DNA of 21,505 nucleotides. Origin: an uncultured Muribaculaceae bacterium (GTDB lineage: Bacteria > Bacteroidota > Bacteroidia > Bacteroidales > Muribaculaceae). The stretch's first letter is position 1. Each line of letters begins with the position of its first letter. The stretch covers positions 1 through 21,505 of the forward strand of contig CAJTMY010000009.1 in NCBI GenBank assembly GCA_910577355.1, in the 5' to 3' direction. Shown piece by piece: positions 7,695-15,677 of this stretch. The translations under genes were made by a program, and so were the position numbers. The notes beneath the pieces are model-generated. The model was not told where the DNA came from. It saw nothing but the letters and a program-made list of their open reading frames with translations, and did no database searches.

Positions 7695-8369
7695 CAATTT
7701 AGCGAATTGATTATCTCCGAGCAAGCCATGAAGTTTCTCTTCTGTAAGGAAATATCCTCCATCTTCGGCATAAGTGTTCCAACGCGAGGAGATGGAAACT
7801 ATTTCATTGTCGGATGAAACCTCTACAGCGATGAGGGAATATCCATATGTGTCGTGAGGAAAGTTCTTGCCGGGAATACAGGGGATGTCCCACCATTCTC
7901 CATTCCAGCATAAATAGAAACGCTTTCCTGTAGCGGCATAGGCATTGAAATTCTCTTCAGAGATAGCAATACTCCATGGCACTTGATCTTGATAATGTTT
8001 CGCTTCTTCCCATGAATTTATTGCAAAAACCGTATAATCAGCTTTTACAGGAGAGTCTTCGCGGGGTGTTATCGGGCTGATGCCGATTATCTCGCATACG
8101 ACATCTGGGCTACATTCATTGAATACATTATCGAAGAAGTGATAACCCGGTGCATTGTCAAGCACTTTCAATATTTCATGTACCCGATTGACATCCGAAG
8201 GATTCGCTATGTCGATTTCACCAGACATATTCCAAATAAAAATGCCTACCGCATATTTCGCCAGCCGTGAGTCGAGTTCGGGGAATAGTTCGACATAGTG
8301 GTCTACCTGATCACCTGCGCAGAACTCATCGAGCCACCATTTCATGTGTCGCCTATACTTCTCCTGCAT
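7668..8369 (-). CDS. Conserved-looking hypothetical protein, 233 aa
   Basis: I do not recognise a named family for this 233-aa soluble protein. The N-terminal 100 residues are helical and acidic. The C-terminal part (about 112-218) has a spaced aromatic pattern: WSIAISEENF, then RFYLCWNGEWW, then YGYSLIAVEV and SSRWNTY. This loosely recalls a phage-associated domain with a W-I/FY-L/RWN pattern, from memory and at low certainty. There is no signal peptide or membrane segment. The start ATG at 8369 lies 11 bp after the stop of the 69-aa gene, so they are probably co-transcribed. It belongs to the cargo side of the element. Function is unknown. Confidence 0.65.
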   Translation of the reverse strand: MQEKYRRHMKWWLDEFCAGDQVDHYVELFPELDSRLAKYAVGIFIWNMSGEIDIANPSDVNRVHEILKVLDNAPGYHFFDNVFNECSPDVVCEIIGISPITPREDSPVKADYTVFAINSWEEAKHYQDQVPWSIAISEENFNAYAATGKRFYLCWNGEWWDIPCIPGKNFPHDTYGYSLIAVEVSSDNEIVSISSRWNTYAEDGGYFLTEEKLHGLLGDNQFAKLFCHKPENH

Positions 8370-8380
8370 AATTATCTGTT

Positions 8381-8590
8381 TTAGCGTGTGAACTTAACTT
8401 CGCCACGTTCCCCACATATGTATGTGGTTGAACCATGTTTGATGACCACAATAGTGGACGTATAGCTTTGCAATATTCCGACCCTATGCCACATATAGCC
8501 TCCGTTTGCATTATAGACATAAACAGTCTGGCCCTTCTGCTCTGCAAAACCTATCATTGATAACATACACTGATTCCGTGTCGTGCGCAA
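8381..8590 (-). CDS. Small beta-rich hypothetical protein
   Basis: This 69-aa protein has a compact C-terminal part (about 20-69): TVYVYNANGGYMWHRVG, then TSTIVVIKHGSTTYICGERG ending in VKFTR. The alternating hydrophobic pattern and turn glycines suggest a small beta-barrel or sheet. I recall similar short proteins in Bacteroidales mobile elements and phages, but cannot name a family. The longest reading uses a TTG start at 8588-8590, with a stop two codons upstream. ATG codons at 8564-8566 and 8555-8557 are shorter alternatives. It lies between the 98-aa gene (27 bp upstream) and the 233-aa gene (11 bp downstream) in one apparent transcription unit. Confidence 0.5.
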   Translation of the reverse strand: MRTTRNQCMLSMIGFAEQKGQTVYVYNANGGYMWHRVGILQSYTSTIVVIKHGSTTYICGERGEVKFTR

Positions 8591-8617
8591 CTTCTATGAT
8601 GTTGTTTTTACTCCAAT

Positions 8618-8914
8618 TCATATTGTTCTCGGACAAACATGAGATTCTCTCGTTTTGCATGCGATTGAATCTTGTTTGCCAAGATGTTTGTCTATATAAT
8701 CAGACAGTTCATTCATCGACATGCCATTAAAATCGGAATTAAAATCCATTATGATGGGACTGTGGAGTAGAGTTGTCACTAACGAATTAGCGACTCCTCC
8801 TTCAAGCATGTCGCTCAAAGTAATCTCCCCGGATTCAATCCAGCGCAGCAGCCCCGGGCCAAATTCCTGCGCTTCTTTCACAGTCAGTTTTTTATTGCCT
8901 AAATTGGTTTCCAT
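8618..8914 (-). CDS. Small acidic hypothetical protein, 98 aa
   Basis: This 98-aa protein reads like a genuine small acidic helical protein: KLTVKEAQEFGPGLLRWIES, a LSDMLEGGVANSL segment and a NELSDYIDKHLGK helix. There is no signal peptide, membrane segment or recognised motif. It is the last gene before the gene-poor junction and probably the first gene of the minus-strand 98-69-233-aa series. I found no clear TAnnTTTG promoter upstream. Small acidic proteins on mobile elements can be inhibitors or antitoxin-like, but nothing here demonstrates that. Confidence 0.5.
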   Translation of the reverse strand: METNLGNKKLTVKEAQEFGPGLLRWIESGEITLSDMLEGGVANSLVTTLLHSPIIMDFNSDFNGMSMNELSDYIDKHLGKQDSIACKTRESHVCPRTI

Positions 8915-9135
8915 ATAATATAATACGATAATGGAATTTAAGAAATTGTTAACGCGTGTTGATTTTGTGGAGATTTGTATATATTTAGATTTGTTTGTCT
9001 AGCGTATAATGCTGATTGTTACCGATATGCAAATTAACTATTTTTAATATTATACTATTGCATTCATTGCATCATACAACATTTCTCGCTTTAAACAGCA
9101 TCAATAATTGATTTATGGGATTTTAACGATTAGGC

Positions 9136-9391
9136 GTGGTGACCCGACGGAAAATCGGGTGAGGTCACCACATTTTTAGCCCTTGAATATAGTTAAATTC
9201 TGTTAAAGTTTGGGCTTTTGGGGTGACTTTATGGGGTTGAATGTTGGTGAATGAATACGGATGATAGTGAATGCATTGCTGATAATCAGTAACTTATCTT
9301 ACATCTTTGCCAAATCACAACGCACCACACTAAGCAGAACTTGCAATAAATCAACAGATTAGGTGTGGCGTGGTGACTTTTGTGGTGACTT
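9136..9391. repeat. GTGGTGAC-type repeats, possible recombinase arm sites
   Basis: GTGGTGACC at 9136-9144 is repeated inverted at 9163-9171; together with ACCCGA/TCGGGT the segment 9136-9171 forms a hairpin. A degenerate copy GGGTGACTTT lies at 9221-9230. Two near-identical direct copies, GTGGTGACTT at 9370-9379 and 9382-9391, are 12 bp apart. Tyrosine recombinases and excisionases of Bacteroides elements bind short arm-type repeats near att cores, so this is a plausible set. The role is inferred from position and repetition. Confidence 0.45.
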
Positions 9392-9411
9392 GGAGGGGTG
9401 CGAGTGAAAGA

Positions 9412-9443
9412 AAGACCGCTAACTCATTGAGAATTAGCGGTCT
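9412..9443 (-). terminator. Intrinsic terminator downstream of tRNA-Phe
   Basis: A perfect 10-bp inverted repeat, AGACCGCTAA (9412-9421) and TTAGCGGTCT (9434-9443), lies just beyond the tRNA 3' end. On the minus strand it is followed by TTTCTTTC. This looks like the terminator of the tRNA transcript. Whether it is host DNA or brought in by the element depends on where the att core lies. Confidence 0.8.
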
Positions 9444-9447
9444 ATTG

Positions 9448-9520
9448 TGGTGTTACCAGGAATCGAACCGGGGACACAAGGATTTTCAGTCCTTTGCTCT
9501 ACCAACTGAGCTATAACACC
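9448..9520 (-). tRNA. tRNA-Phe (GAA)
   Basis: The minus strand folds as a 73-nt tRNA. The acceptor stem pairs GGTGTTA with TAACACC (discriminator A), and the D stem pairs GCTC with GAGC. The anticodon loop CTGAAAA contains GAA (Phe) within the stem AAGGA/TCCTT, and the T loop is TTCGATT. The 3' CCA is not encoded. The T stem, CCCGG against CCTGG, contains one C-U mismatch at the middle pair. The 3' end faces the mobile element, consistent with use as the integration target. Confidence 0.95.
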
Positions 9521-9550
9521 ATTGCTTATGGCTTTTGCCTTTTTGCGTTG

Positions 9551-9581
9551 CAAAGTTAGGCGTTTTTTTTTAATTGGCCAA
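9551..9581 (-). promoter_or_regulatory. Bacteroidetes-type promoter of tRNA-Phe
   Basis: On the minus strand TTG (complement of 9579-9581), a 20-nt spacer and TAACTTTG (complement of 9551-9558) match the Bacteroidetes housekeeping promoter. It lies about 30 bp upstream of the tRNA 5' end, as expected for a stable RNA gene. Confidence 0.7.
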
Positions 9582-9657
9582 ATTTTTCGATGTGTTTTTT
9601 AGCTTTTGTTTTCCACATTCTTTCTTTAACATCGATAATGTGCTGATTATAATCATA

Positions 9658-11046
9658 CTACCTAACCCAATCAGAGGGATTTAGTTTCTGCTTCTCAAGG
9701 CGTATCTCGAAGTGCAGGCGCGTACGGTTGTCGTCGGCGGGGTTAGAATATATCGTGCCGAGAGTCTGGCCCGTCTTTACTTTGTCGCCTTTTTTCACAG
9801 CCAATGCCTCGATACCTGCATATACAGTGAGATATTTACCGTGACGCACAATTACAATATTGTGGTAGCCGTCGAGACGGAATATCGATGACACCACACC
9901 TTCGTACACGGCCCGGGCTTTGGCACCGGAGGGCACTTCGATATCTATACCAAGATTGTCGACTTTCACTTTTGACAGTTCGGGATGCTCGTATGTGCCG
10001 AAATTCGACACTATGGTGTACCGGCCGGCGACGGGAAAAAGCAGTTTTCCTTTATTTGACTCGAAGGATCCGGTGAGCCGGCGGTCGGCTTCGGCCTCGG
10101 ATGCATATTCGGGCTGCTCGGGCTTTTCGGGCTTCGACACAGGCTTTTCTACCGGCTTCTCGACAGGCTTTTCTACCGGTTTCGACGGCTTTTCCTTCTG
10201 TTGCCTGTCTGCCTCCTCTTTTTTCTTGCGTTCGGCTTCGAGACGTGTCTGTTCTTCGGCGCGCCGTTTTTTCTCGGCTTCCTCCTTGCGGCGGCGTTCC
10301 TCGGCGGCGCGGATTTCCTGTTCTATTATCCTGTCGAGTTCGCGTTGCAGTTCCTGAGCCTGCCAGCGACGGCGGTCGAGCTCGCGACTCAGGCTCTTGC
10401 CCTGCGACCGCAGATTTTTCACAAGTTTGTCGGCGGCGAGTTTCTCGGTGCGCAGCGCGCTCTGTGCTGTGTTGAGCCGTGCGAGAGCCGTGCTGTGAGT
10501 GTCTTTGAGGACATCAAGATGCTTTTTGGCCTGTGCCAGTTGTTTCTGCGACTCCTCGATACGGAGTGCCTGACGGTCGGCAGCACCGGCAATCTCGCGC
10601 AGGTACCGTATGCGGCGCCATGCCTGGCCGAATGATTTTGCCGAGAAAATGAACGCCATATCGCTCATGCCTTGGCGGCGTGTGCGGATGGCACGTGCGG
10701 TCTTGCCATACGAAGCTTTCAGTGCCGCCGAACGTTCTTCGAGCCGTGCGATGGAATCGTTGAACACTGCGATAGCGCGGTTGACAGAGTCAAGGCGCAT
10801 CTGAACGCGGATAATTGTATCTGACCGCAGCGCCATATTGGCTTCTATCGATTGGAGACGGTCGAGTTGCCGCCCGGTCTCGCGGTCGTTTTCCTGAATC
10901 TGCTTGCGAGTGCGGGCTATCTGCTGCTCGGTTTTCTGTTTCTCGCGCTTCACATCCTTAGATGTTCGCCGGCGCGGCGCGGCATCCACTGCCACCGACA
11001 CAGCCAATAACACCAAAAGCAATCCTGTAATAATCCGTCGCAACAT
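9658..11046 (-). CDS. EnvC-like murein hydrolase activator (degenerate LytM/M23 domain)
   Basis: This 462-aa exported protein has an N-terminal signal peptide (about 1-22, RRIITGLLLVLLAVSVAVDA), a long coiled coil (about 28-280), a Lys-Pro-Glu-Val repeat linker (about 285-315) and a C-terminal LytM/M23 domain (about 333-462). Two of the usual catalytic His positions are replaced: NLGID has Asn364 and RLHFE has Arg443, while Asp368 and His445 remain. The enzyme is therefore probably inactive, as in EnvC proteins, which activate amidases for cell separation rather than cutting peptidoglycan themselves. It is the last gene of a long minus-strand gene run, 3 bp after the DUF4292 gene. Which amidase it partners is not visible. 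Confidence 0.85.
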   Translation of the reverse strand: MLRRIITGLLLVLLAVSVAVDAAPRRRTSKDVKREKQKTEQQIARTRKQIQENDRETGRQLDRLQSIEANMALRSDTIIRVQMRLDSVNRAIAVFNDSIARLEERSAALKASYGKTARAIRTRRQGMSDMAFIFSAKSFGQAWRRIRYLREIAGAADRQALRIEESQKQLAQAKKHLDVLKDTHSTALARLNTAQSALRTEKLAADKLVKNLRSQGKSLSRELDRRRWQAQELQRELDRIIEQEIRAAEERRRKEEAEKKRRAEEQTRLEAERKKKEEADRQQKEKPSKPVEKPVEKPVEKPVSKPEKPEQPEYASEAEADRRLTGSFESNKGKLLFPVAGRYTIVSNFGTYEHPELSKVKVDNLGIDIEVPSGAKARAVYEGVVSSIFRLDGYHNIVIVRHGKYLTVYAGIEALAVKKGDKVKTGQTLGTIYSNPADDNRTRLHFEIRLEKQKLNPSDWVR

Positions 11047-11049
11047 TTC

Positions 11050-11916
11050 TTATAGATTTTTCAAGGCTTTGAGGAGGGCGGCGGTGGATATGCGTTTGTA
11101 GGAGCTGAAATCAGGCCGGGAGGCTGTGCGGGAGCTGTTCCATTGGGCGCGACCGAGATTCCAGTCGATCGATGCCGAGATGTTTTTGGAGGCTACGGTA
11201 CCGTTGGCATCCATGCGTGCGGCGGCATTGCCGGCCACGGTCTGTATAACGTCGGAGAAGGTGACGTTGATGTCGCCATAGTCGGGAGCTTCTACACTGA
11301 GTCCGGTAAGCGCGTCGATGTCATTGACTGTATAATACCAAGTGGCGCCTTGCGGCGTACGGCGTGGCGTGAGCAGGAGATTCGACCCTTCGTTGGCGGG
11401 CGAAAACAGATCGGAGGCATTGTAGACATTTCCTATACACCCTTTGCCGGGATAAAATATGCGACCGAGCATAAGGCTCTGAAGATCGGCGACAGTAAGA
11501 CCCGTACGACCTGATATGGCGCTGAACGGTACTGCGACCAAATAGCGGTGGAACTTGTCGGCCACGTATGCCGAGTCGCTATCGATATATACGACTCCCA
11601 CTTCCATGCCCAGTATGCGCAGCGACATGTGGATATTCTTGCCGTATTCCATTGTGGCGCGGCCCGATATGCTGAATTTCGCGGGCTTCTCGAGTTTCAT
11701 GGAGAATGGCGCGTAGAACGATGTCCACGCCGTATACGTATCGGCGATCTGCTGCACGCGGTCGACACGCATGGCCGGCGCCTTTCCGGGGTGTGCATCG
11801 GGAACGGAGGCCTGCTGCCTGTTGGATGAGCAGGAGGCGGCTGTGATCGTCAGCAACAATATGATAAATATGCGCGACAGGCGGCTGCATGTGATTGTGA
11901 TATGATCGGTTGTCAT
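11050..11916 (-). CDS. DUF4292 family lipoprotein
   Basis: This 288-aa protein has a lipoprotein signal with a hydrophobic stretch (about 15-27) and lipobox LTITAASC, with Cys at about 29. The mature part matches the DUF4292 family of Bacteroidetes, whose members resemble LolB-like lipid-handling folds. It lies between the TPR gene (5 bp gap) and the envC-like gene (3 bp gap), so the three are almost certainly co-expressed. An outer-membrane, lipid- or lipoprotein-related envelope role is an inference from the fold and the neighbours. The ATG at 11916 gives a complete signal sequence. Confidence 0.8.
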   Translation of the reverse strand: MTTDHITITCSRLSRIFIILLLTITAASCSSNRQQASVPDAHPGKAPAMRVDRVQQIADTYTAWTSFYAPFSMKLEKPAKFSISGRATMEYGKNIHMSLRILGMEVGVVYIDSDSAYVADKFHRYLVAVPFSAISGRTGLTVADLQSLMLGRIFYPGKGCIGNVYNASDLFSPANEGSNLLLTPRRTPQGATWYYTVNDIDALTGLSVEAPDYGDINVTFSDVIQTVAGNAAARMDANGTVASKNISASIDWNLGRAQWNSSRTASRPDFSSYKRISTAALLKALKNL

Positions 11917-11921
11917 TATCG

Positions 11922-13817
11922 TCAGTCAAAGAAATATGTCTTGTGCTTTATTTTCTTTTTGATTTTTTCATTCTCCGGATCGAGCTCATGGGCTTTCTTC
12001 CAAAATTCGAGAGCTTCTTTGTGGTCGCCGGTCATGAAGTATATGTCGCCGGCGTGGTCGTATATCTCGCTCGATGGTGTCTCAGGTTCATATATCTCGA
12101 CAGCTTCCACCACTTCCTCCACGGTTTCGGTAACGGTCGTGTCTTCCTTGTCCGGAACGGAGGGAATTATGTCGGTCACGGCCACTGTGTCGGGCGCCAC
12201 GGTATCGGTTTCCGTGTCGTATATGGCGAGTACATCATCAATCTGCTTGCGGGCGCCTGTGTAGTCCTTTTTCTTGAAAAGTACCCATGCATATGTGTCT
12301 ATATAGGTGGGATTGAGCGGTTCCTCGATCAATGCCTGACGTATATAATTCTCTGCCTTGTCGAGTTCGACGCCGTCCACGGCCATAAAGTATGCCAGAT
12401 TGTTGAGCGCACCCACATTCCGTGGATTGAGGGCTATGGCCCGTTCGTAGTCTACGAAGGCGCTGTCGCTGCGCTGCAGAGCATGCTGCAGGTCGCCACG
12501 GAATGTATAGTAGACCGACAGCGCCACCTTATTGTCCTGTCCGGACAGTTTTGCCGAGTCGAGCATTGCCAGGGCGTCTTCTGTGCGGCCCATCGAGTAT
12601 AGTATCTGCGCACCCGTGACAGGAAACGCCATGTTGTCGAATCGTACGGCCGCTGTGCGTGCGGTCTCGACAGCGGTAACGGTATCTCCGGCCACAAGAG
12701 CGGTCTGGAGCAGAAACTGAGGGTACTCCTCGTCGTCGGGGTCGAGATCCATGGCATATCCGAACTGCTCGACGGCTGCGGCCGTGCTGTCGACCGTAGC
12801 GAGGTATGCTCCGTATAGATTGTGCAGTTCGGCCTCGCCGGGATGGATGTCGAGCATGCGGCCGAAAAGCTGAGATATGCCCTTGTGGCGATCTTCGTCC
12901 TGATAGAGGGCACGGGTGTAGTTGGTGAGTATCTCCAGCTTGGGCGCGAACTCGAGTGTGGGGCTTTCGAGGGCATGTACAACCTCGCGGTCGTATCCGG
13001 CCGAGTCACCGGCGGCCAACATCTGCTCGGCACGGGCGAGATAGGCCGCTCCCATGGTGGAGTCGAGCTCGCAGGCACGCGAATAATACAACAGCGACGA
13101 GTCGGGCATGTTGATGAATCCGAACATCTGCCCGGCCGCAAAGTTCACCTGCGCATCGGCCGGGGCGGTGGCGATGTAGCGCCTTATGCATCCTACCATG
13201 GCGGCTGTATCGGCGGCAACGCTGTAGGCACGCAGGCGGTGCAGCGTGATATCGGCGTCCACTCCGGTGCCGGCTTCGATTCGGTCGAGTATATCCATCG
13301 CATCCGCCACTGCTGTTGAATCGCCGTCGGTGTAGTCGAGTGCGCGAAACCATGCGTATTCCAAGGCATAGTCGGGCCGTGAAGGATGTTCACGGCGCAG
13401 CATGTCATATGTGTCGCGTACGTCATCGAACCGGTGCCACTGACGGGCAAGATCGGCAAATATCTCCCCACTTTGGAAGTCGGCCGGATTTGATGTGAAT
13501 CTTCGGCGCACGGCATCATAGGCATGCTCGAATGAAGCCGAGTCTCCCACTCCTCCGCGCAGGATTATCTCTCCCAGAGCGCCGGCGATACCCGGATCGT
13601 CGGGATCGAGCTGAGCTGCACGGCTGAGCATATGATAAGCCGTACCCGGCTCCCCCTGATGCAGCCGGTTCTCGGCTTCGAGAAACATATATGCGGCCTT
13701 CATGCGGGCATCATCTGCCGGGCCAGGTCTGCGGGCTCCTGCAGTGACACCGCATACGCCTGCTGTCAAAAGCAGTACAATCAGCAGATAACCGGTATAG
13801 GATTTAAATTTAATCAT
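11922..13817 (-). CDS. Exported tetratricopeptide-repeat protein
   Basis: A hydrophobic signal segment is followed by many TPR units; good examples near the C-terminal third read AYLARAEQMLAAGDSAGY and ALNPRNVGALNNLAYFMA. The start chosen is the ATG at 13815-13817 (MIKFKSYTGYLLIVLLL), which gives a 631-aa protein with a proper signal peptide and clears the dut gene by 31 bp. A longer reading from 13886 would overlap dut and place 23 polar residues ahead of the signal. An acidic Thr/Val-rich insertion (about residues 535-585 of this reading) separates the last repeat. TPR proteins are usually scaffolds; the partner is unknown. The operon context points to the envelope. Confidence 0.85.
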   Translation of the reverse strand: MIKFKSYTGYLLIVLLLTAGVCGVTAGARRPGPADDARMKAAYMFLEAENRLHQGEPGTAYHMLSRAAQLDPDDPGIAGALGEIILRGGVGDSASFEHAYDAVRRRFTSNPADFQSGEIFADLARQWHRFDDVRDTYDMLRREHPSRPDYALEYAWFRALDYTDGDSTAVADAMDILDRIEAGTGVDADITLHRLRAYSVAADTAAMVGCIRRYIATAPADAQVNFAAGQMFGFINMPDSSLLYYSRACELDSTMGAAYLARAEQMLAAGDSAGYDREVVHALESPTLEFAPKLEILTNYTRALYQDEDRHKGISQLFGRMLDIHPGEAELHNLYGAYLATVDSTAAAVEQFGYAMDLDPDDEEYPQFLLQTALVAGDTVTAVETARTAAVRFDNMAFPVTGAQILYSMGRTEDALAMLDSAKLSGQDNKVALSVYYTFRGDLQHALQRSDSAFVDYERAIALNPRNVGALNNLAYFMAVDGVELDKAENYIRQALIEEPLNPTYIDTYAWVLFKKKDYTGARKQIDDVLAIYDTETDTVAPDTVAVTDIIPSVPDKEDTTVTETVEEVVEAVEIYEPETPSSEIYDHAGDIYFMTGDHKEALEFWKKAHELDPENEKIKKKIKHKTYFFD

Positions 13818-13848
13818 AGAAAGATAACGGCCACGTGCCGTGCTTGGT

Positions 13849-14292
13849 TCAGTCGCTGCCTGTGTGACCGAAACCTCCGTCGCCACGCACTGTACGGTCT
13901 ATCTCGTGTACGGGTTCCCACTCGACATGAGTGTATGTCGTAATCACCATCTGGCATATGCGCTCGCCGGGATTTATTACAAAAGGTTCTTTTGATAGGT
14001 TGATAAGGATCACCTTGATCTCACCCCGGAAATCGGCGTCAACCGTACCCGGAGAGTTTACAATAGATATGCCATGACGCAGAGCCAGTCCGCTCCGCGG
14101 ACGAATCTGCATCTCGTGTCCCTGTGGCAGCTGCACCTTCAGCCCGGTAGGTATGAGCACACGCTCGAGTGGCCCGAGCACAATCGGCTCCTTTATGGCG
14201 GCCCTAACATCCATTCCTGCTGCCGAAGGAGTCTCGTAAGCTGGCAGGTCGTATCCGGATTTGTTGATTATTTTTACTTTTTCACTTTTCAT
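13849..14292 (-). CDS. dut: dUTP diphosphatase
   Basis: This 147-aa protein shows all five trimeric dUTPase motifs: AGMD at 25-28, RPRSGLA at 64-70, GTVDADFRGE at 82-91, GERICQMV at 109-116, and RGDGGFGHTG at 136-145. It hydrolyses dUTP to dUMP and pyrophosphate, keeping uracil out of DNA and feeding thymidylate synthesis. The length is typical. Its start overlaps the stop of the small CTD-protein gene by 4 bp (ATGA), indicating translational coupling. The TPR gene follows 31 bp downstream. Confidence 0.97.
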   Translation of the reverse strand: MKSEKVKIINKSGYDLPAYETPSAAGMDVRAAIKEPIVLGPLERVLIPTGLKVQLPQGHEMQIRPRSGLALRHGISIVNSPGTVDADFRGEIKVILINLSKEPFVINPGERICQMVITTYTHVEWEPVHEIDRTVRGDGGFGHTGSD

Positions 14293-14615
14293 ATGGTAAT
14301 ACGCTTTGTTATCGAACCGGCCTTGAGAATATATATGCCGCGGGCACTCACCTTGAAACGCGATGTTCCGGCCGGAAGAGTTGCCCGGGCGATGGGTTGT
14401 CCCAGAATTGTGAAGAGTTTCACATCGGTGGACCGGGGCACGCTCACATATATGTATCTGTCACGTACCGTCACGGCAAGATCATCGGCAGTGTCGGCCA
14501 CGACATTATCGACCGTTTCCCAGAGGGGCGGCGGAGGCGCCGCGGCGGCAGGTGCCATCATCATGGCGGCAAGTGCCACCGGAACTGTACGTATGAGCAG
14601 ATACATGCGTTTCAT
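14289..14615 (-). CDS. Small exported protein with T9SS type A sorting-like C-terminal domain
   Basis: This 108-aa protein has a signal peptide (about 1-26, with Ala-rich end AMMMAPAAAA) and little else except a C-terminal domain (about 50-108). That domain has the pattern DVKLFTILGQPIARATL then ARGIYILKAGSITKRITI, like type A C-terminal domains of the Bacteroidetes type IX secretion system. Usually this domain is the tail of a large cargo protein; here it is nearly the whole protein. It overlaps dut downstream and the asparaginase gene upstream by 4 bp each. It may be a secreted or surface mini-protein, or a decayed cargo gene, though the coupled overlaps argue against decay. Confidence 0.7.
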   Translation of the reverse strand: MKRMYLLIRTVPVALAAMMMAPAAAAPPPPLWETVDNVVADTADDLAVTVRDRYIYVSVPRSTDVKLFTILGQPIARATLPAGTSRFKVSARGIYILKAGSITKRITI

Positions 14616-15637
14616 ACGGTCATCTCTCCGGCAAGCGGTTTTTTAAGTGCTTCAATCACTTCTGCCCGGGACAGGCCTTGTCCGAACAGATGCATCATTT
14701 TGGTGATCGCCGCCTCGAAAGTGATATCGTGCCCCGATATCACTCCGGTAGCGGAAAGCATATCGCCGGCCTGATATCGGCTTGAATGGACGGAGCCATT
14801 GACGCATTGTGTAACATTGAACAGAACAAGCCCTCTGTCGCATGCGTCCTTTACTGTCGACAGAAACCATGGCGCTGTAGGACCATTACCGGCGCCATAT
14901 GTACGGAGCACGACCCCTTTTATGCCCGGTGCGGCCAGCTGGTGGCGCAATGTCGCCTCGGTAAGTCCAGGAAAAAGATCCACACATATCACCGATGTGT
15001 CGAGATCAGTGAAAACCCGCAATGTCTTGCCTTCGCGGCGGTCAAGAGCCTCATATCCGTATGTTATGCCCAGGCCGATCTTGGCCAGATACGGGTAGTT
15101 GTTGCTCTTGAACGCATTGAAGTGGTCGCTCGAGCGCTTGGTGGAGCGGTCGCCGCGCCACAGATAGTTCTCAAACAGTATCGCAACCTCCTGCACCATC
15201 GGACGTCCGTCGGCGGCGCGTGCGGCTGCGATCTGGAGAGCGGTTATCAGGTTTTCCTCGCCGTCAGTGCGCACCTCGCCGATAGGAAGCTGTGAGCCTG
15301 TGATAATGACCGGCTTGGACAATCCCTGAAGCATGAACGACAACGCCGAGGCGGTGTATGCCATGGTGTCTGTGCCATGGAGCACCACAAAGCCGTCGTA
15401 CGTGTCGTAATTGTCACGTATGCTGCGTGCAATATGCTGCCAATGCTCGGGACGCATGTCGCTCGAGTCGATCGGCGGGGCGAACTGTATGTTGTCGATC
15501 TGATAGTCGAGCATCTTCACCTTGGGGACGTTCTCCATCAGGTGTGAGAAGTCGAATGGCTTGAGGGCCTTTGTGGCTGGGTCCTCTATCATACCGATGG
15601 TACCACCGGTATAGATTATCAGGATGCGCGGTTGCAT
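14612..15637 (-). CDS. ansA: Type I L-asparaginase
   Basis: This 341-aa protein has the asparaginase signatures TGGTIGM at 10-16 and HGTDTM at 87-92, with SSDM at 58-61 and ITGSQLP at about 112-118. These contain the two catalytic Thr regions. There is no signal peptide, which fits a cytoplasmic type I enzyme converting asparagine to aspartate and ammonia. The gene starts 40 bp after the stop of metG and overlaps the next gene by 4 bp, so it probably belongs to the metG transcription unit. Glutaminase side activity cannot be judged. Confidence 0.93.
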   Translation of the reverse strand: MQPRILIIYTGGTIGMIEDPATKALKPFDFSHLMENVPKVKMLDYQIDNIQFAPPIDSSDMRPEHWQHIARSIRDNYDTYDGFVVLHGTDTMAYTASALSFMLQGLSKPVIITGSQLPIGEVRTDGEENLITALQIAAARAADGRPMVQEVAILFENYLWRGDRSTKRSSDHFNAFKSNNYPYLAKIGLGITYGYEALDRREGKTLRVFTDLDTSVICVDLFPGLTEATLRHQLAAPGIKGVVLRTYGAGNGPTAPWFLSTVKDACDRGLVLFNVTQCVNGSVHSSRYQAGDMLSATGVISGHDITFEAAITKMMHLFGQGLSRAEVIEALKKPLAGEMTV

Positions 15638-15677
15638 GGCGGCTTTATGATTGGGTTATATGAATGTACAGTTCAGG

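Larger units (their letters stand above)
8915..9447. other. Gene-poor junction region, candidate element end (attachment region)
   Basis: No convincing gene is present in these 533 nt. The first half (to about 9130) is AT-rich. The second half contains repeated GTGGTGAC-type motifs and a terminator hairpin and ends at the tRNA-Phe 3' end. The layout fits an integrated element end: arm-type recombinase sites next to a tRNA target. The exact core site cannot be located because the other end of the element is outside the window. Confidence 0.5.

Noticed and set aside
10101..10192. Short DNA repeats within the envC-like gene
   Set aside because: They encode a Lys-Pro-Glu-Val linker in the protein. 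They are coding repeats of a flexible linker, not a CRISPR array or mobile repeat.
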